DNA of 64,000 nt from Massospora cicadina (taxonomy: Eukaryota; Entomophthoromycota; Entomophthoromycetes; Entomophthorales; Entomophthoraceae), in NCBI GenBank assembly GCA_022478985.1, contig JAKSZP010014863.1:18283-82282 (forward strand), in the 5' to 3' direction. The notes beneath the pieces were generated by a model. That model was given only the letters and a program-made list of their open reading frames with translations, had not been told where the DNA came from and did no database searches. This document shows, piece by piece, positions 11,273 to 22,021 of the stretch; positions within the stretch are counted from its first letter, which is position 1; each line of letters starts with the position of its first letter. A program made the translations under genes and the position numbers.

Positions 11273-13994
11273 TTAAACCTGCTGCTGTGAGGCGTCTAGT
11301 TTTGAGTCCTTTAGCTTGACTATTAGCTGCAATCCGTGAGGAGCGTCGAGGGTTCTGAGGGGAAGGAGAGGGTGGGGGGCGGAGGACCCAGTAAGCCAGC
11401 CTAGGATGCTGCCCCCGCTCCGTTGCAGGGGAAAGACCTGAGGGTGCTCAATGGTGACCTCCGCGGTGTCCCCATTTGATGCGTCTGAGTCTATATTCAC
11501 TTCCTCCAACACTGCAAAGGATCCGCGCGAAATGGACTGTGGGGTTGGGGTAGGACTCTTTGAGGTGACACTTCTACCGCAGGCCGCGGGTTGCCAGTCC
11601 ATGCTGGTGGGCATAGCTCCATTGGGAGCTGAGGGTTGATGCGATAAATTGCTGGTGGAGGTTGGTGGGGGTGCCGCGGAGCCCTGAGTGGGGGTGGCTG
11701 ACGAGGGGCACCCTGTGGGAGATGCCTTGCGCTTGGTGAGAGAGGGAGTTGACTCTGGGAGATTGGAGGGGGTGCCCACTGGAAGGGGGGCATGAGCGCG
11801 AAGGTATCCCGTACCAAATAGTGGGGTTAGCTGTTTCAACTGCTAGGCGTAAGGCCTCAGGGGACAGGTCTTGAATGGGAACCCATTGTGTGGGTTGTGG
11901 AATTGCTGCTGCCACGTGGGATCGTTTTTGGCCTGGTTTAGGCCCCTGAGTGGTGGCTAAGAGGGCTTGTTTTCGAGCTGTGCAGCCACTATACAAGTGT
12001 CCAAGGGCGTTACACCATGAACACCGGGGGCGCTCCTGATCAGGGTCGACAAAAAAGATCTCAGGTCATACCCAACTACCGCCACATGAGGAATAACCTC
12101 AATGTTGCGGGATAAAGTGGGGGAGGGGATGAACGACGCCCTAGCAGTGCGAGCTCTTTGAGTGGGAGCATAGTAAGAGGGGACGCTAAAGTCCACTGAA
12201 AGAACAGACCCAAACTCCATCAAACCACGATGGAGCGCCAGTTTAAGAGACTCAGGATCAACAGTCCTTGGTAGTTTAGAAAAAGTAACCCATGAAATTT
12301 TCTCCAGGTGAGAGCGTGTGCGGGAGATGCAAAGAGATCCACGCGGAATAATGACCTGGAGGGTGGCAGCATGGTCAGCAAGGGCAGCTTCAGTGAAGCC
12401 CACATCGATGTAGTGGCCCTCCACTGATTCATGGATGGTGGTGTTAGTTGGGAATGTCTCCGCAATCGCTGCAAAGTATGAGAAGTAATCCTCCATATAG
12501 AATTCAACAGGATTATGTACATAATAAAGGCAATTTGTGTGGGAGAGGGTTGAGCGAGGTAGAGCTTTTTGCGCTCTAGTTTCGGCCCATTTCTTCTTAA
12601 CATCAACAATAAACGCCACTTCACGGGGATCAGCTTTGGGTAGCGTTGGTGCCAGAGGTTTTTGCCACGCCCCAGTGGCTCCTTTGGTACGTTTGTGTTT
12701 GCTTTGGGCTGCAATTGCGGGTTGAGTGTGAGCTGGTGGTTTGGACAAGTTTGCGGAGTTCCCTTGTTTCTGGAATGTTACAGCAGTTGCTGGCGTCATA
12801 TTAAATTGAGGGGCGGATTGTTGGGCCTCGCTAAATTGGGGAGGCCCATCCAGATTGGAATTAACTCCAGCCAATTGGGAGGAGGGTGATGTTTCATCAC
12901 CATCCCAATCTATTTGGGTAAATTCAGCCCGAGTATTTGCTGTGATTTCGTGGGCAAAACTCACTGGCTGATTGGTGAATTGGTCGTTTTCAGTATATGG
13001 AGATAAAGTGCATACTTGTGAAGTGCCGATTATGGGGTTTAAATGGGACGGGTGGGATTGGAACTGGTGTGAAGTTCCAAAATCCGAACCATTTGAATCC
13101 CCATTAGGAAGAGTAGATTGTCCCAATTTGGTGCTTAGCGAACCAGAATGTGCGGCTAATCCAACCTTACATCCGAGGGTTTGGGGGCCAGATGATTGTT
13201 GGGCCTCACTAAATTGGGGAGGCCCATTCAGATTAAAATTTACTCCAGCCAAGTGGGAGGAGGGCGATGTTTCATCACCATCCCAATCTATTTGGGTAAA
13301 TTTAGCCCGAGTATTTGCTGTGATTTCGTGGGCAAAACTCACTGGCTGATTGGTGAATTGGTCGTTTTCAGCATATGGAGATAAATTGCCGACTTGATTA
13401 GTGCCAATTATGGGGTTTAAATGGGACGGGTGAGATTGGAATTGGTGTGAAGTTCCAAAATCAGAACCATTTGAATCCTCATTGGGAAGAGTAGTTTGTC
13501 CCAATTTGGTGCTTAGTGAACCAGAATGTGCGGCTAATCCAACATTACATCTGAGGGTTTTTGGGGCCAGGTAGCTGGGTATCGCCCCTCATGGAGGGAG
13601 CCAGAAACACGGCGTCAGCAATAATAGATGGGGCTGAATTAGCTGACACAATGGTGGAGGTGAATGCCTGGATGGGCTGAGTTGCATTCAACCAATCAAA
13701 CGCCATTAAAACAGCGTGGGTGATGGCCTCCTTGGTTGGAGGGGGCCCAGAGGGTTGGTGGGAGGCAGCGCACACAGAGCTGTTAGGCGTGCAGGTTGCA
13801 GAAGTGCGATCAGGTGAACTGGCGCTAGTTGAAGTAGCTCCAGGTTGGGGGGTGGTGCCTGCTTTCATGGCCGCTGCTTGAGAGCGGGTGATTCTGGTTG
13901 ACCCTGAGGTGGGTAACCGAGGGTTGCTTCATTTGGGGGTGGTGCTGGCTCGTTTGGCAGAGCCTGCGGGTTCTTTTGTGGTGTTTCCCGCCAT
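11273..13994 (-). pseudogene. LINE1 (minus copy) ORF1 with internal duplication, frameshifted
   Basis: ATG at 13994 corresponds to the ATG of the intact 781-codon ORF1 of the plus copy. The gene spans 2,722 nt against 2,346 nt there. The excess is a 378-bp in-frame duplication minus 2 nt from small indels. Open pieces run 13868-13545, 13504-11957 (515 codons) and 11839-11273. The CCHC knuckle (CSWCNALGHLYSGC in the plus copy) lies near 12025-11984 and is separated from the upstream RNA-binding region by a frameshift around 12065. Product role: RNA-binding ORF1 protein of the LINE. It is not translatable as a whole. Confidence 0.92.
12818..13573 (-). repeat. Two tandem 378-bp units inside LINE1 ORF1
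   Basis: Landmarks recur exactly 378 bp apart: TTGGGCCTC at 12821 and 13199, and GAACCAGAATG at 13140 and 13518. 378 bp is 126 codons, so the reading frame is kept. Each unit encodes the Ser/Asn/Gln-rich block containing GSDFGTSHQFQSHPSHLNP and FTQIDWDGDETSPSS. The plus copy has one unit only. Unit boundaries are placed by eye. Confidence 0.9.
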
Positions 13995-14084
13995 ATTTGC
14001 TAATAGTTTTCGTATATCTCTTTAGTGGAGCTAAATTTCAGGCTGAATTGATTTTCAAAAAGTGATGCTTAGCAGAAAGAGATT

Positions 14085-14100
14085 GAGAAATCACTCAATT
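14085..14100 (+). repeat. Target-site duplication, right copy, LINE1 minus-strand copy
   Basis: GAGAAATCACTCAATT, the exact partner of 7629-7644. AT-rich sequence without features fills 14101-14258. Confidence 0.95.
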
Positions 14101-14258
14101 ACTCTCCTAAAATGTCAGATTTTACTTCAGATAAGTTTCCCTATATCCTAACCAATTTTCTAAATTTCCCAATTTTTCCAAAATTTCTAAATCTCTTTTT
14201 ATTAAATAAATGGTAAGAACATTTGATTTTGGTAAAAAATAATTTAATGCTCTAGATG

Positions 14259-14270
14259 TTGGCCACTCTT
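14259..14270 (+). repeat. Target-site duplication, left copy, LINE2c
   Basis: TTGGCCACTCTT, also found at 23096-23107. The pair brackets a full-length LINE2 once the nested LTR element is removed. Confidence 0.8.
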
Positions 14271-14401
14271 GAAAATTTATTGTGGAGAAGGCCGACCATG
14301 GGACAGACATGCTGAATTTGACCCAAAAGAGACAAAACTTAGAAACAGGGAAGGCACCCCAGAGAAGTGATGCTATCTCTTGTTGCCAGCGGGAACGCCA
14401 C

Positions 14402-14665
14402 TTATGGGGAGGGAGAGAGAACGTGTGAAGGGGCCGTAGCCACAATTAAACATGTGTGGTGGAAGGGGTTTGATTTGATGAACCAAACTGGGAACCAGGA
14501 GGAGACCAGCTGTTGGCAACGCGGTGGGAGGTATCCAAACATCCACGCTTGAAAGTGGTCCACCAAATGAGTCTGGAATCTGCGGACAGCTTCTGGGAGG
14601 GTGGGGGTGGATCCTGCAATGGCATTCAAGACAATTTTGTGGATAGTCCACATGGCGATTGCAAC
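14402..14665 (-). pseudogene. LINE2c ORF2, last segment beyond the LTR insertion
   Basis: Terminal block of ORF2 (VAIAMWTIHKIVLNAIAG, then THLVDHFQAWMFGYLPP), the same as 1110-1270 in LINE2a. It is detached from the rest of ORF2 by the gag-only LTR element. It includes one of the most conserved stretches of the family C-terminus. The function of that C-terminal part is unknown to me. Confidence 0.85.
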
Positions 14666-14670
14666 CACCA
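14666..14670 (+). repeat. 5-bp target-site duplication, left copy, gag-only LTR element
   Basis: CACCA immediately left of the LTR TGTG end. It is repeated at 18234-18238. Confidence 0.85.
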
Positions 14671-15506
14671 TGTGAGATCCATGAATGGAGGCCACAAATA
14701 ATTTCTCAGAGTGAGAAATGTACTTTTTAATAAAAGTTTAAATAATAACTTTTTATAAGTTTTTATATTTTTTATTATGATAAGCACAGCAAAACCAAGA
14801 AAGGCCCCTTTATCAATACTAGCTTTTCCTATTTAAACTAGTTCAGATTTCAAGACCATCAATATTCAAGGTAAAAGAATGCAAAGCTCAGTTGTCTTTA
14901 GGGAATATAGGTTTTTCGCCTATTAGATCAGGGTAAAAAATTTTTGAGGCAGTACCAACCCATGCGGTAATGATTGGATGAATTATATCCAATCACCAGT
15001 GAGTAAAATCTTTTCACCTTGGCGGTTGTCAGACTCAACTGGTAATGATTGGGTAACTCAGCGATGTTCAGACTCAGATGGTAATGATTAGCTAATTGTT
15101 ACCCTATCATCTTCGCGTAAAATCTTTGCACCTCAGCGATGGTTAGATTCAAATGGTAATGATTGGTTAACCTGCACCCAATCATTGTCTGGCGAAATCT
15201 TCTTACCTTACAGTAGTTCCGATCCAAGCAACATTATACTCCTCAGATTTGACCAAAGAGTCGGAGTAATCCTATTATTAGTACTTACCATTATAAGCTG
15301 ATTTTTATGATAAATCGTATTTTTCTGGTTATTAGGATTCCACTGAGAATCCACTAAGGTTTTTTGTATTGTGGGTATTCATATTGTTAATATCCACTTT
15401 ATTATCTGAAAATTTGGCAGGTGATGGGCCAATTATAGTAGCAGATTCAAGAGCACTAATACTTCCAACATTCTTTTTCTGAAGTCGAGAAAGAGAATGT
15501 CCAACA
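14671..15506 (-). repeat. 3' LTR of the gag-only element
   Basis: 836 bp, starting TGTGAGATCC and ending CCAACA on the plus strand. By eye it is roughly 90% identical to 17396-18233, with many C/T and G/A differences, several at CG sites (for example CTCAGCGATG against CTCAGTGATG). Inside, GGTAATGATT starts at 14966, 15041, 15080 and 15155, giving spacings of 75, 39 and 75. Confidence 0.9.
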
Positions 15507-15530
15507 TTGTCCCCCTCAAGAATGTTGGAA
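15507..15530 (-). promoter_or_regulatory. Polypurine tract of the gag-only element
   Basis: On the minus strand TTGAGGGGGACAA runs into the TGTTGGACATTC start of the 3' LTR. It is the expected plus-strand priming site of a gypsy-type element. Confidence 0.6.
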
Positions 15531-15742
15531 GGGGTGTAGGGTCAAAGGTAGCAGCCATGTACCCAGATTAGGATAACTTTTGTAGCCAAAGACTTTATGG
15601 CATTCATCTCCTCTCTTATGGATGATGGTATAGGGTCCCTCCCAATTTGATCCAAATTTTCCACTTGGGGGAGTTGTGCAATTGCGGTGATATACAACCC
15701 TATCCAACACTTTGTAAGAGGGCAGAGGAGCTCAGTGCTCAT
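15516..15742 (-). pseudogene. Integrase C-terminal scrap of a gypsy polyprotein
   Basis: The minus frame reads FGSNWEGPYTIIHKRGDEC. It resembles the xLxxNWEGPYxI block near the C-terminus of Ty3/gypsy integrases. It lies just before the polypurine tract and 3' LTR, where that end of pol belongs. The rest of pol between it and gag is missing. This suggests an internal deletion in a once complete element rather than capture of gag alone. Confidence 0.6.
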
Positions 15743-16022
15743 TAGTAGCTTGACCTTTTTGAGTCACTGTTTTTGTTTGGCTAGAATTTTCAGCCCATAA
15801 TTTTTCATCCTCAGTGCACGAGGGTTTTGACTGAGGTTCACGAGGGGTAGCATTCCTAGAAGATTGATTCTCTTGAGCCTTGGGATGGGAATTGGCTGAC
15901 TCCGCGGGCTTAGCGGTAGACTTTCCTTTTCTAGGCTGTACTTTGGGTGCCTGGACTTTCCCTTTGCAGTTGGCCTTGTTTTGAGCTTAGAGGTGTTTTA
16001 GGATGTGATTTAAGTCAACCAC

Positions 16023-16808
16023 TCATTGTTCAACCGGCTTAATCACCACCTCATCTGCTGCAGGATTTGGAATACCATCCCTAGCCTTCACTAAGTTGAC
16101 TGATTTCTTAGTGTTGCACCCAGAGGTGACATAAGACAAAGTGTAAGAGGGGGGTTCCTGATTGGACTGCCTGGTATGGCCATGTGAGATAGGGTGAATA
16201 AGGCGAGATAACACCTCATCTGCGTCACTGGCAGTATTGATAATGGTTGGCTCCCCTAGAATTTGGCTGAGATACGTTTCTTTGGATATAGTGGCTTTAT
16301 CCACTCCTCCAGCATTTAAGCGATTGGGGACTTCCACCTCAGCAGGTGCTCCAACTATGTAATAGCCGACTTCATCCATATCCCCCTCAGAATCATCCCC
16401 AGGGGTATTTTCTTCCATGGGCAAGGTTGTGATTGAAGTGGGGGATACAGCCATGAGAGGAGAGGTGATTAGCTTGGCTTTAACTGGCATTTTTTTAACC
16501 CCAGTAGTTCTGGAGAATATGCCCTTAGGGCGCGCACCTACTGGCTGAACTGAATAGGAGACCACAGTAGGGATCTCCTTTTTGCATGACTGAGGAATGT
16601 CCGGTTTAAGATGCACCAAAGAATCAGGTTTGGTGAGAAAGATAGGCACAGGTGGCCTCACCTCCGACGATTCAGCGGGCTCCAGCTCATCAAGGGTTGG
16701 AGAAGATGGTGGCACCTCCTCATCATAGGTAGGGCCACATAAAGGGATATGAGCAACGTCCAACAAGGCCTCTTTTATATCACAGATAGTTGTGAAGTGG
16801 CATTTCAT
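16023..16808 (-). CDS. Proline-rich frame downstream of gag, 261 codons
   Basis: The longest open frame of the gag-only element (start MKCHFTTICDIKEALLDVAH). It is rich in Pro, Ser, Glu and Asp (for example EEVPPSSPTLDELEPAESSE) and has a basic patch around residues 92-115 (ARPKGIFSRTTGVKKMPVKA). No zinc knuckle or enzyme motif is visible. It follows the gag frame almost directly in another frame, so it may be the C-terminal part of a gag polyprotein after a frameshift, or a separate accessory protein. The function is not recognised. It remains open while gag has stops, but one open frame is weak evidence for selection. Confidence 0.5.
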   Translation of the reverse strand: MKCHFTTICDIKEALLDVAHIPLCGPTYDEEVPPSSPTLDELEPAESSEVRPPVPIFLTKPDSLVHLKPDIPQSCKKEIPTVVSYSVQPVGARPKGIFSRTTGVKKMPVKAKLITSPLMAVSPTSITTLPMEENTPGDDSEGDMDEVGYYIVGAPAEVEVPNRLNAGGVDKATISKETYLSQILGEPTIINTASDADEVLSRLIHPISHGHTRQSNQEPPSYTLSYVTSGCNTKKSVNLVKARDGIPNPAADEVVIKPVEQ

Positions 16809-16809
16809 C

Positions 16810-17338
16810 GAGATGATATGCCTAGCGAGAGAGAGGGTTGTGAAGCTAACCCTGTTAAGAGAGCGGCGATGGCATCATCTAGGGTTAGTAGGTTAGATGT
16901 AGCCAACCTTTGAGCGGTGAGATAGTACCGCTCAGAAAAACTAAAGAGGGTTTCACCCTCATACATGGTGAGGCTCAAAAAGGCCTGTTTTGCCCGGTGT
17001 AAGCTCTGCTGGGACCTAAATTCAGCCTAGAGGGCCTTCTTGACCTCGGGCCAGGTGTGCTGAGGATCCAGGTGAGGGACAATCAACTCTTGAGCTTGGC
17101 GGCTTAGATAGGGAAGGATGTACTGAACTTTTTGCTTGTCAGTAGCGCCATCCATCGCAGCTTCATAGACATACAAGAAGGAGGCAACACTCCCTTCACC
17201 AGGGGTGTATCTGTCCTTCAGGGGTAGTTTGAACAGTCATTGCTCTAACTTTTTGAGCTGGGAGAAAGAGCTGGCTATTTGCTTTTCGAGAGCAACTATT
17301 TGCAGGTCAGAAGAGCTGCTCATGGTGACAGTCTCCAT
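16810..17338 (-). pseudogene. gag capsid-like region of the gag-only LTR element
   Basis: Minus frame from ATG 17338 (METVTMSSSSDLQIVALEKQ). It contains a retrotransposon-gag-like core: LKDRYTPGEGSVASFLYVYE, then LPYLSRQAQELI, DPQHTWPEVKKAL, AEFRSQQSLHRAKQAFLSLT and ERYYLTAQRLA. The pattern of a helical domain with W-x-x-V/F-K and a following YxE-L-F-S-F-S-E-R motif is typical of gypsy capsid proteins. At least two in-frame stops are present (after KKLEQ and after VKKAL). Its role would be assembly of the virus-like particle. Confidence 0.7.
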
Positions 17339-17365
17339 TTTGTTAATACTTATCTAAGTATTCAG

Positions 17366-17395
17366 GGAACTTGGCACCCGCGTTGGGCTCCAATT
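17366..17395 (-). promoter_or_regulatory. Primer-binding-site-like sequence
   Basis: Directly inside the 5' LTR (minus strand) the sequence reads TTGGAGCCCAACGCGGGTGC. It starts with TGG, the complement of a tRNA CCA end. I cannot name the primer tRNA. Confidence 0.5.
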
Positions 17396-18233
17396 TGTGG
17401 GATCCGCGAATGGAGGCTACAAATAATTTCTCAGAGTGAGAAATGTACTTTTTAATAAAAGTATAAATAATAACTTTTTCTAAGTTTTTATGTTTTTTAT
17501 TATTATAAGCGTGGCAAAACCAAGAAAGGCCCTTTGTCGATACTAGCTTTTCCTATTCAAACTTGTTCTGATTTTGAGACCATTGATATTTGAGGTAAAA
17601 GAATGCAAATCTCAGTTGTCTAAATTAGGGAATATAGGTTTTTCGCCTATTAGATCAGGGATGAAAATTTTTGAGGCAGTACCAACCCTTGCGGTAATAA
17701 TTGGATGAATTATATCCAGTCACCAGCAAGTAAAATCTTTTCACCTTGGAGGTGATCAGACCTGACTGGTAATGATTGGGTAACTCAGTGATGGTTGGAC
17801 TCAGATAGTAATGATTAGCTTATTGTTACCCTATCATCTTCATGTAAAATCTTTGCACCTCGGCAGTGGTTAGATTCAGATGGTAATGATTGGTTAACCT
17901 GTACCCAATCATCGTTGGGTAAAATCTTCTTACCTTACAGTAGTTCCAATCTGAGTGACATTATACTCCTTTGATTTGACCGAGGAGTCAGAGTAATCCT
18001 ATTATTAGTACTTACTGTTTTAAGCCGATTTTTATGATAAATTGTATTTTTCCAGTTATAAAGGATTCCACCGAGAATCCACTAAGGTTTTTTCGTTGTG
18101 GGTATTCATATTGTTAATATTCACATTATTATCTGAAAATTTGGCAGATGATGGGCCAATTATAGTAGCAGATTTGAGAGCCCTAATACTTCCAACATCC
18201 TTTTTCTAAAGTTGAGAAAGAGAATGTCTGACA
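17396..18233 (-). repeat. 5' LTR of the gag-only element
   Basis: 838 bp, partner of 14671-15506. It starts TGTGGGATCC and ends GTCTGACA on the plus strand. The right-flanking CACCA at 18234-18238 completes the TSD. Confidence 0.9.
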
Positions 18234-18238
18234 CACCA

Positions 18239-21200
18239 GAGCATGGAGGGAGGGTGGAAGGGGGGAGGCCATTGATAAAGCAAACATATCTCTTGACAGG
18301 CTGAAGGGGTGTGTTTGATCCTGGTCCAGCAGACGTTGAACTTCGCGCCAAATCACTTTAGAGGTCAGACGCTTCTCCAGGCGTTGGAACAGCGTTCCAT
18401 ACTGGCCACACACGATGCAGGATGAGTGTAAAGCATTAGAGCGCTCAGCTGTATGGTACACCTGCCTCAGGCAGCGCCACACATGAGAGCGGATTCGAGG
18501 CTGCAACAGAGGATGGTGTGCATATTTCCAGATAGTTTTTTTGGTCTCAATGGAGTAAGAGATGTACATCATGTTCAGGTAGTCTACCCTGGATAGGACA
18601 TGGGGCCGTGTGAGGGATCACGCCATCTTGGATGGGTAGCCCCTGTACCTCTTGTGTGAACTGAGGAGAGGGGCGGCCTCTCTGGGTGTGTGTCCGCTAA
18701 TATGAATTCTCCACTCAGTGCTCCGCATAGAGAGGAGATTTGTTTGTAGTGGGTTTTAGTCCCGTGAGGACCTGTGGCCAATGGGTGTGAAGCCCGGCCT
18801 TTTCATCAGGGAGTGGGGTTTGATGGATTGTTGAGGCCCAAGGCGCGGGAGAAGTTGGAGCGGGCCACGCGTGACCAGTGTTGGAGGGGAGCGTAGGGGC
18901 GGTGATGGCTGCAATCCAGGTACCCAAGATCTTGGCAGCATGGGCTCTAAAGTCAAGCAGACCCATGCCACCATGATGATAAGGGCCAAACATGACCTCT
19001 AGCTGTACTGGTGGAGAGTGGCCTGACAAAGCCATCCTTGCAGCAGGGCATACAAGGATTTGAAGAAGCTTGGGGAGAAGGGGATGGCGTGGGCTCCAAA
19101 CCAGACTTTGGAGAGGAGCATAGAGTTGGCTAAAACAACCCTGCCAGTAAGGGAAGTAGGGTGGGCTCTGAGAGAGGCGATGCGCTTCATCACGTTGACT
19201 AGAATATGACTCTCCATTACTGCTGATACGTATCCACCTGCCTCCACCCACATGCCCAGATGGCGGACAGGCCCTATGGTAGGGCGTGGCACGAAGGGGA
19301 GCACCAGTGGGGCGGTGTGGGGTGAGCTGGGAGAGCGAGCACGTGTGTGAGCAGATGGGCTGGGGTGGGCACTGGTTGCAGGGGCCCAGCAGTTTTGAGA
19401 CTGACCAAGGAGAATGATTTCGGTTTTGGAAGCGTTCAGTGCAGCGTTACTTACCCAGGAATACTCCTGGATGAGAGCTTCCAGTGCGCGTGCATCTTTA
19501 TTACTGGACACCCCAACCACACAGTCATCTGCAAAAGCCATTATTTTGACTGGGGCTTGGACTGGCACTTGGACCCCAGTGAGTTGGGCACTCATGTTTC
19601 AAAGTAGTGTCAAGGCTGAAGTTGTATAAGTGTGGGCTAAGGGGGTCCCCTTGTCGCAAGCCCCTTTGAGGGCGGACCACTTCCGTTAAGAAGCCAGGGC
19701 CAGGTACTGCCATTGTTGCAGATTCTGTAAGCAGCATCACCCATTTGATGAAGTGGGGGGTAAGCGGAATTGATGGAGGCAGGCCCTGAGTTATTCCCAG
19801 TTTACTCTATCATAGGCCTTCTGTTGGTTCAAGAATATAAGTGCCCCAGAGGCTGTGGACTGGCATGCATTAGTCACAGAGTGCATGTTGTCCCAAATCG
19901 ATCTTCTGGGTATGAAACCAAATTGTTCTGGTGAGATGGTGGCAGATGCTACACTCCCTAAACAGTTAGCCATGATTTTTGTTAAAATTTTAGTATTCGT
20001 GTTAGTTAAAGAAATGAGGCGCCAGTTGGCTAAGTCTAGCTTGTCCCCTTTCTTGAAGAGTGTGACGGTAAAGGCCTCATGTTCTCCTGGTAGGAGGCGC
20101 GTTTCCATAAAGCTCTGGTTAAGTGAGGCAAGAAGCAATGGGGATATATATTTGAAGTACTTTTTGTAGAATTCTTATGGAATGCCATCTGGGCCTGAGC
20201 ATTTCCGGTTTGTTGCACCATGGATGGCTGCCATAATTCGTTCGGAGTAATTAAATTCATTATTTCTGGGTATTGGGAAACGGTGCAGATGTGGGCTTGG
20301 TCGAGAAATTCCACCACTTTGGCCAGCTGAATTGGATCAGATGAGTATAACTTGGAGTAATACTTATGTGTTTTAGTTGCCACTTCAGCTGGCATATCCA
20401 TGATGGAATCAAATCTTTGCACCTGTGTGCAGGACACTCTCTGGTGTGGTGCAAAAAAATTTTAAAAAATATGCGGTGCACTTGTTGCCCTTTATAATAC
20501 ATTTGGCCCTGTACTGAACACAAACCCAATGTTTGTGTTGCCTTTCGAGCGCGTTGAGGTGGGCGGCTGCCTCTGCCCAATTTTGGCTCCATGCAGGGCT
20601 GTATCCTGTAGCTGGGATGTTGGACTCCAGGTGTGCCAACTCTGCCAGAGCGCGCAAAATGACAGCTGATGTGGCTCATGAGCATCTGGAGGAGAGGTGG
20701 CAAGAGTGACAGATGGTATCCTCTTTAAAGGTTGCCCATATGGAGATGGGGTCCACACAAAATGGTGCAACAAACTCTTTTGCCAAAGTTGCCTCTTCCA
20801 CCCAAGTGGAAAGTCCTGGTGACGCAAGTTCAGGGGGCAAAGTTTGCACCAATGTGGGGCCTTAGCCACTGTTACAGGTAGGTGGTAGGTTAATGAGACC
20901 AGTTGGTGGTCGGAAAATTCCATTTTTGTTGTTTTGAAGTGGGAAATGTGGGGTTGGAATTTCGCCAGCGTAAAGATAAGGTCGATGCAGGACATGGACC
21001 TTAATTGGCCGTTGTGGACGTGGGGGCATGTCATGTTTTCGAGCAGCAGGGCTCACCATGGCAGCGCATCCTTTAACCCAAGGGTGGCCTTTAGAACGCG
21101 AAGTTCTATGTGACCCTGGGGGGCGTGGGGAGGGGGAAGGCCAACGGTCCATTGGTGTGTTTAGCCAACAGTTCAGGTCACCGACTATGAAAGGGTCTGG

Positions 21201-21587
21201 GGGTAGCGGGAGGGATTTGAATGATGAGAAAAATTCCCAACGCTCTCATGCACCATTTGGGGTGTAGATGTTGACAATAGCGTGCGGCACATCAGCTCAC
21301 AAGAAAGTGACAATGAGGACTCAGCCATTGAGGAAGGTTTCTGACAATAAAAATTTGAAGAAATTGAATCTCCAAACTAACACCTCACAGTGCTCTGACC
21401 AAAAGGATAGGGATGGGAGGAGCATGGTTTTCCAAGCCTCCTCAGAACCTTGTGGACAGTGGGACTCCTGGATGGCCAGGATATCCATGGGTAAATTTTG
21501 TTGTAAAAAAATCAGTTTCCTAACCTGGGACAGCGAGGCCTTGAGTCTGGCAATATTCAACGTCCCTAAAGTGAAGGTTTCCCCCAT
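18239..21587 (-). pseudogene. LINE2c ORF2 main part: endonuclease, reverse transcriptase, zinc finger; broken
   Basis: Starts at 21587 (MGETFTLGTLNIARLKAS). Endonuclease motifs: DILAIQESHC, VGDLNCW near 21160, and SDHQLVSLTYHL near 20910. Reverse transcriptase: LFKKGDKLDLANWRLISLTN and QFGFIPRRSIWDN (20138-19791), GALIFLNQQKAYDRVNWE with a stop right after, a shifted GDPL region near 19650, then AFADDCVVGVS and VRHLGMWVEAGGY in 19595-18999. The zinc finger is at about 18420-18370 (CIVCGQYGTLFQRLEKR), where the last Cys has become Arg. Several frameshifts and stops are present. ORF2 is cut at 18238 by the gag-only LTR element and resumes at 14665. Confidence 0.9.
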
Positions 21588-22021
21588 TGCACCTTAGGTG
21601 TGAGGGGGTGGGCACCCAGGCCCACTAGCCTCCTCTAGATCCCCACAGGCCTTCACAGCAGCGCGGGTGGTTGCAGCAATGCTATCAGTAGTTTTGTTGA
21701 TCTTAGCAGAAAGGTTTGCGTTGGCTTTTGCCTTCACTTTTGTTTCCCCAACGTCGAACAAATTTTTTGTGGTGTGGATGAGTTTAGTACACCGTTGAGT
21801 GGGTCAAAAAAATTTTCAGGTAGGATGGGTCCCAAGTCGGTTTCAACTGGAGCTTGGTTGCAAAGATTGGGTGAGATTGAGTTCCCCATTGGATCCTCAG
21901 ATTGGGTGGCCTAATCAGTATGGGCTTCCCAATCTCATTGGTTGATGGATTCCCAAGTTGCTTCCGCCATGAAGGTTTTGATGTCCTCCTAGCATTGGGA
22001 GTGTGGGATAGCGGTGGTAAC

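Larger units (their letters stand above)
7645..14084 (-). mobile_element. LINE1, minus-strand full-length copy
   Basis: A 6.44-kb non-LTR retrotransposon flanked by an exact 16-bp TSD. Read on the minus strand it starts with AATCTCTTTCTGCTAAGCAT, the same 5' end as the plus-strand copy at 51281. ORF1 and ORF2 follow, then a short 3' UTR with AATAAA and a 3' end reading CCATCTAGTACTAAAAA, which is a very short A-tail. Sequence is nearly identical to the plus copy over its whole length. It is longer because of a 378-bp duplication in ORF1. Both ORFs are disrupted. LINE1 does not carry the LINE2 3' tail, so it is a separate lineage. Confidence 0.95.
14671..18233 (-). mobile_element. Gag-only LTR retrotransposon (TR-GAG-like deletion derivative of a gypsy element)
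   Basis: A 3.56-kb element with two direct LTRs (14671-15506 and 17396-18233, TGT...ACA ends) and a 5-bp TSD, CACCA. The 1.9-kb interior, read on the minus strand, has a primer-binding-site-like TTGGAGCCCAACGCGGGTGC at the 5' LTR edge. A gag frame and a proline-rich frame follow, then a scrap resembling the integrase C-terminus, and a polypurine run GAGGGGGA before the 3' LTR. Protease, reverse transcriptase, RNase H and the integrase core are absent. It must have depended on an autonomous relative. It inserted into LINE2c. Confidence 0.88.

Noticed and set aside
14259..14700. The piece at 14271-14670 as an independent 5'-truncated LINE insertion.
   Set aside because: Its protein continues exactly from 18239 across the LTR element, and the outer 12-bp TSD pairs with 23096-23107, so it is the 3' end of LINE2c.
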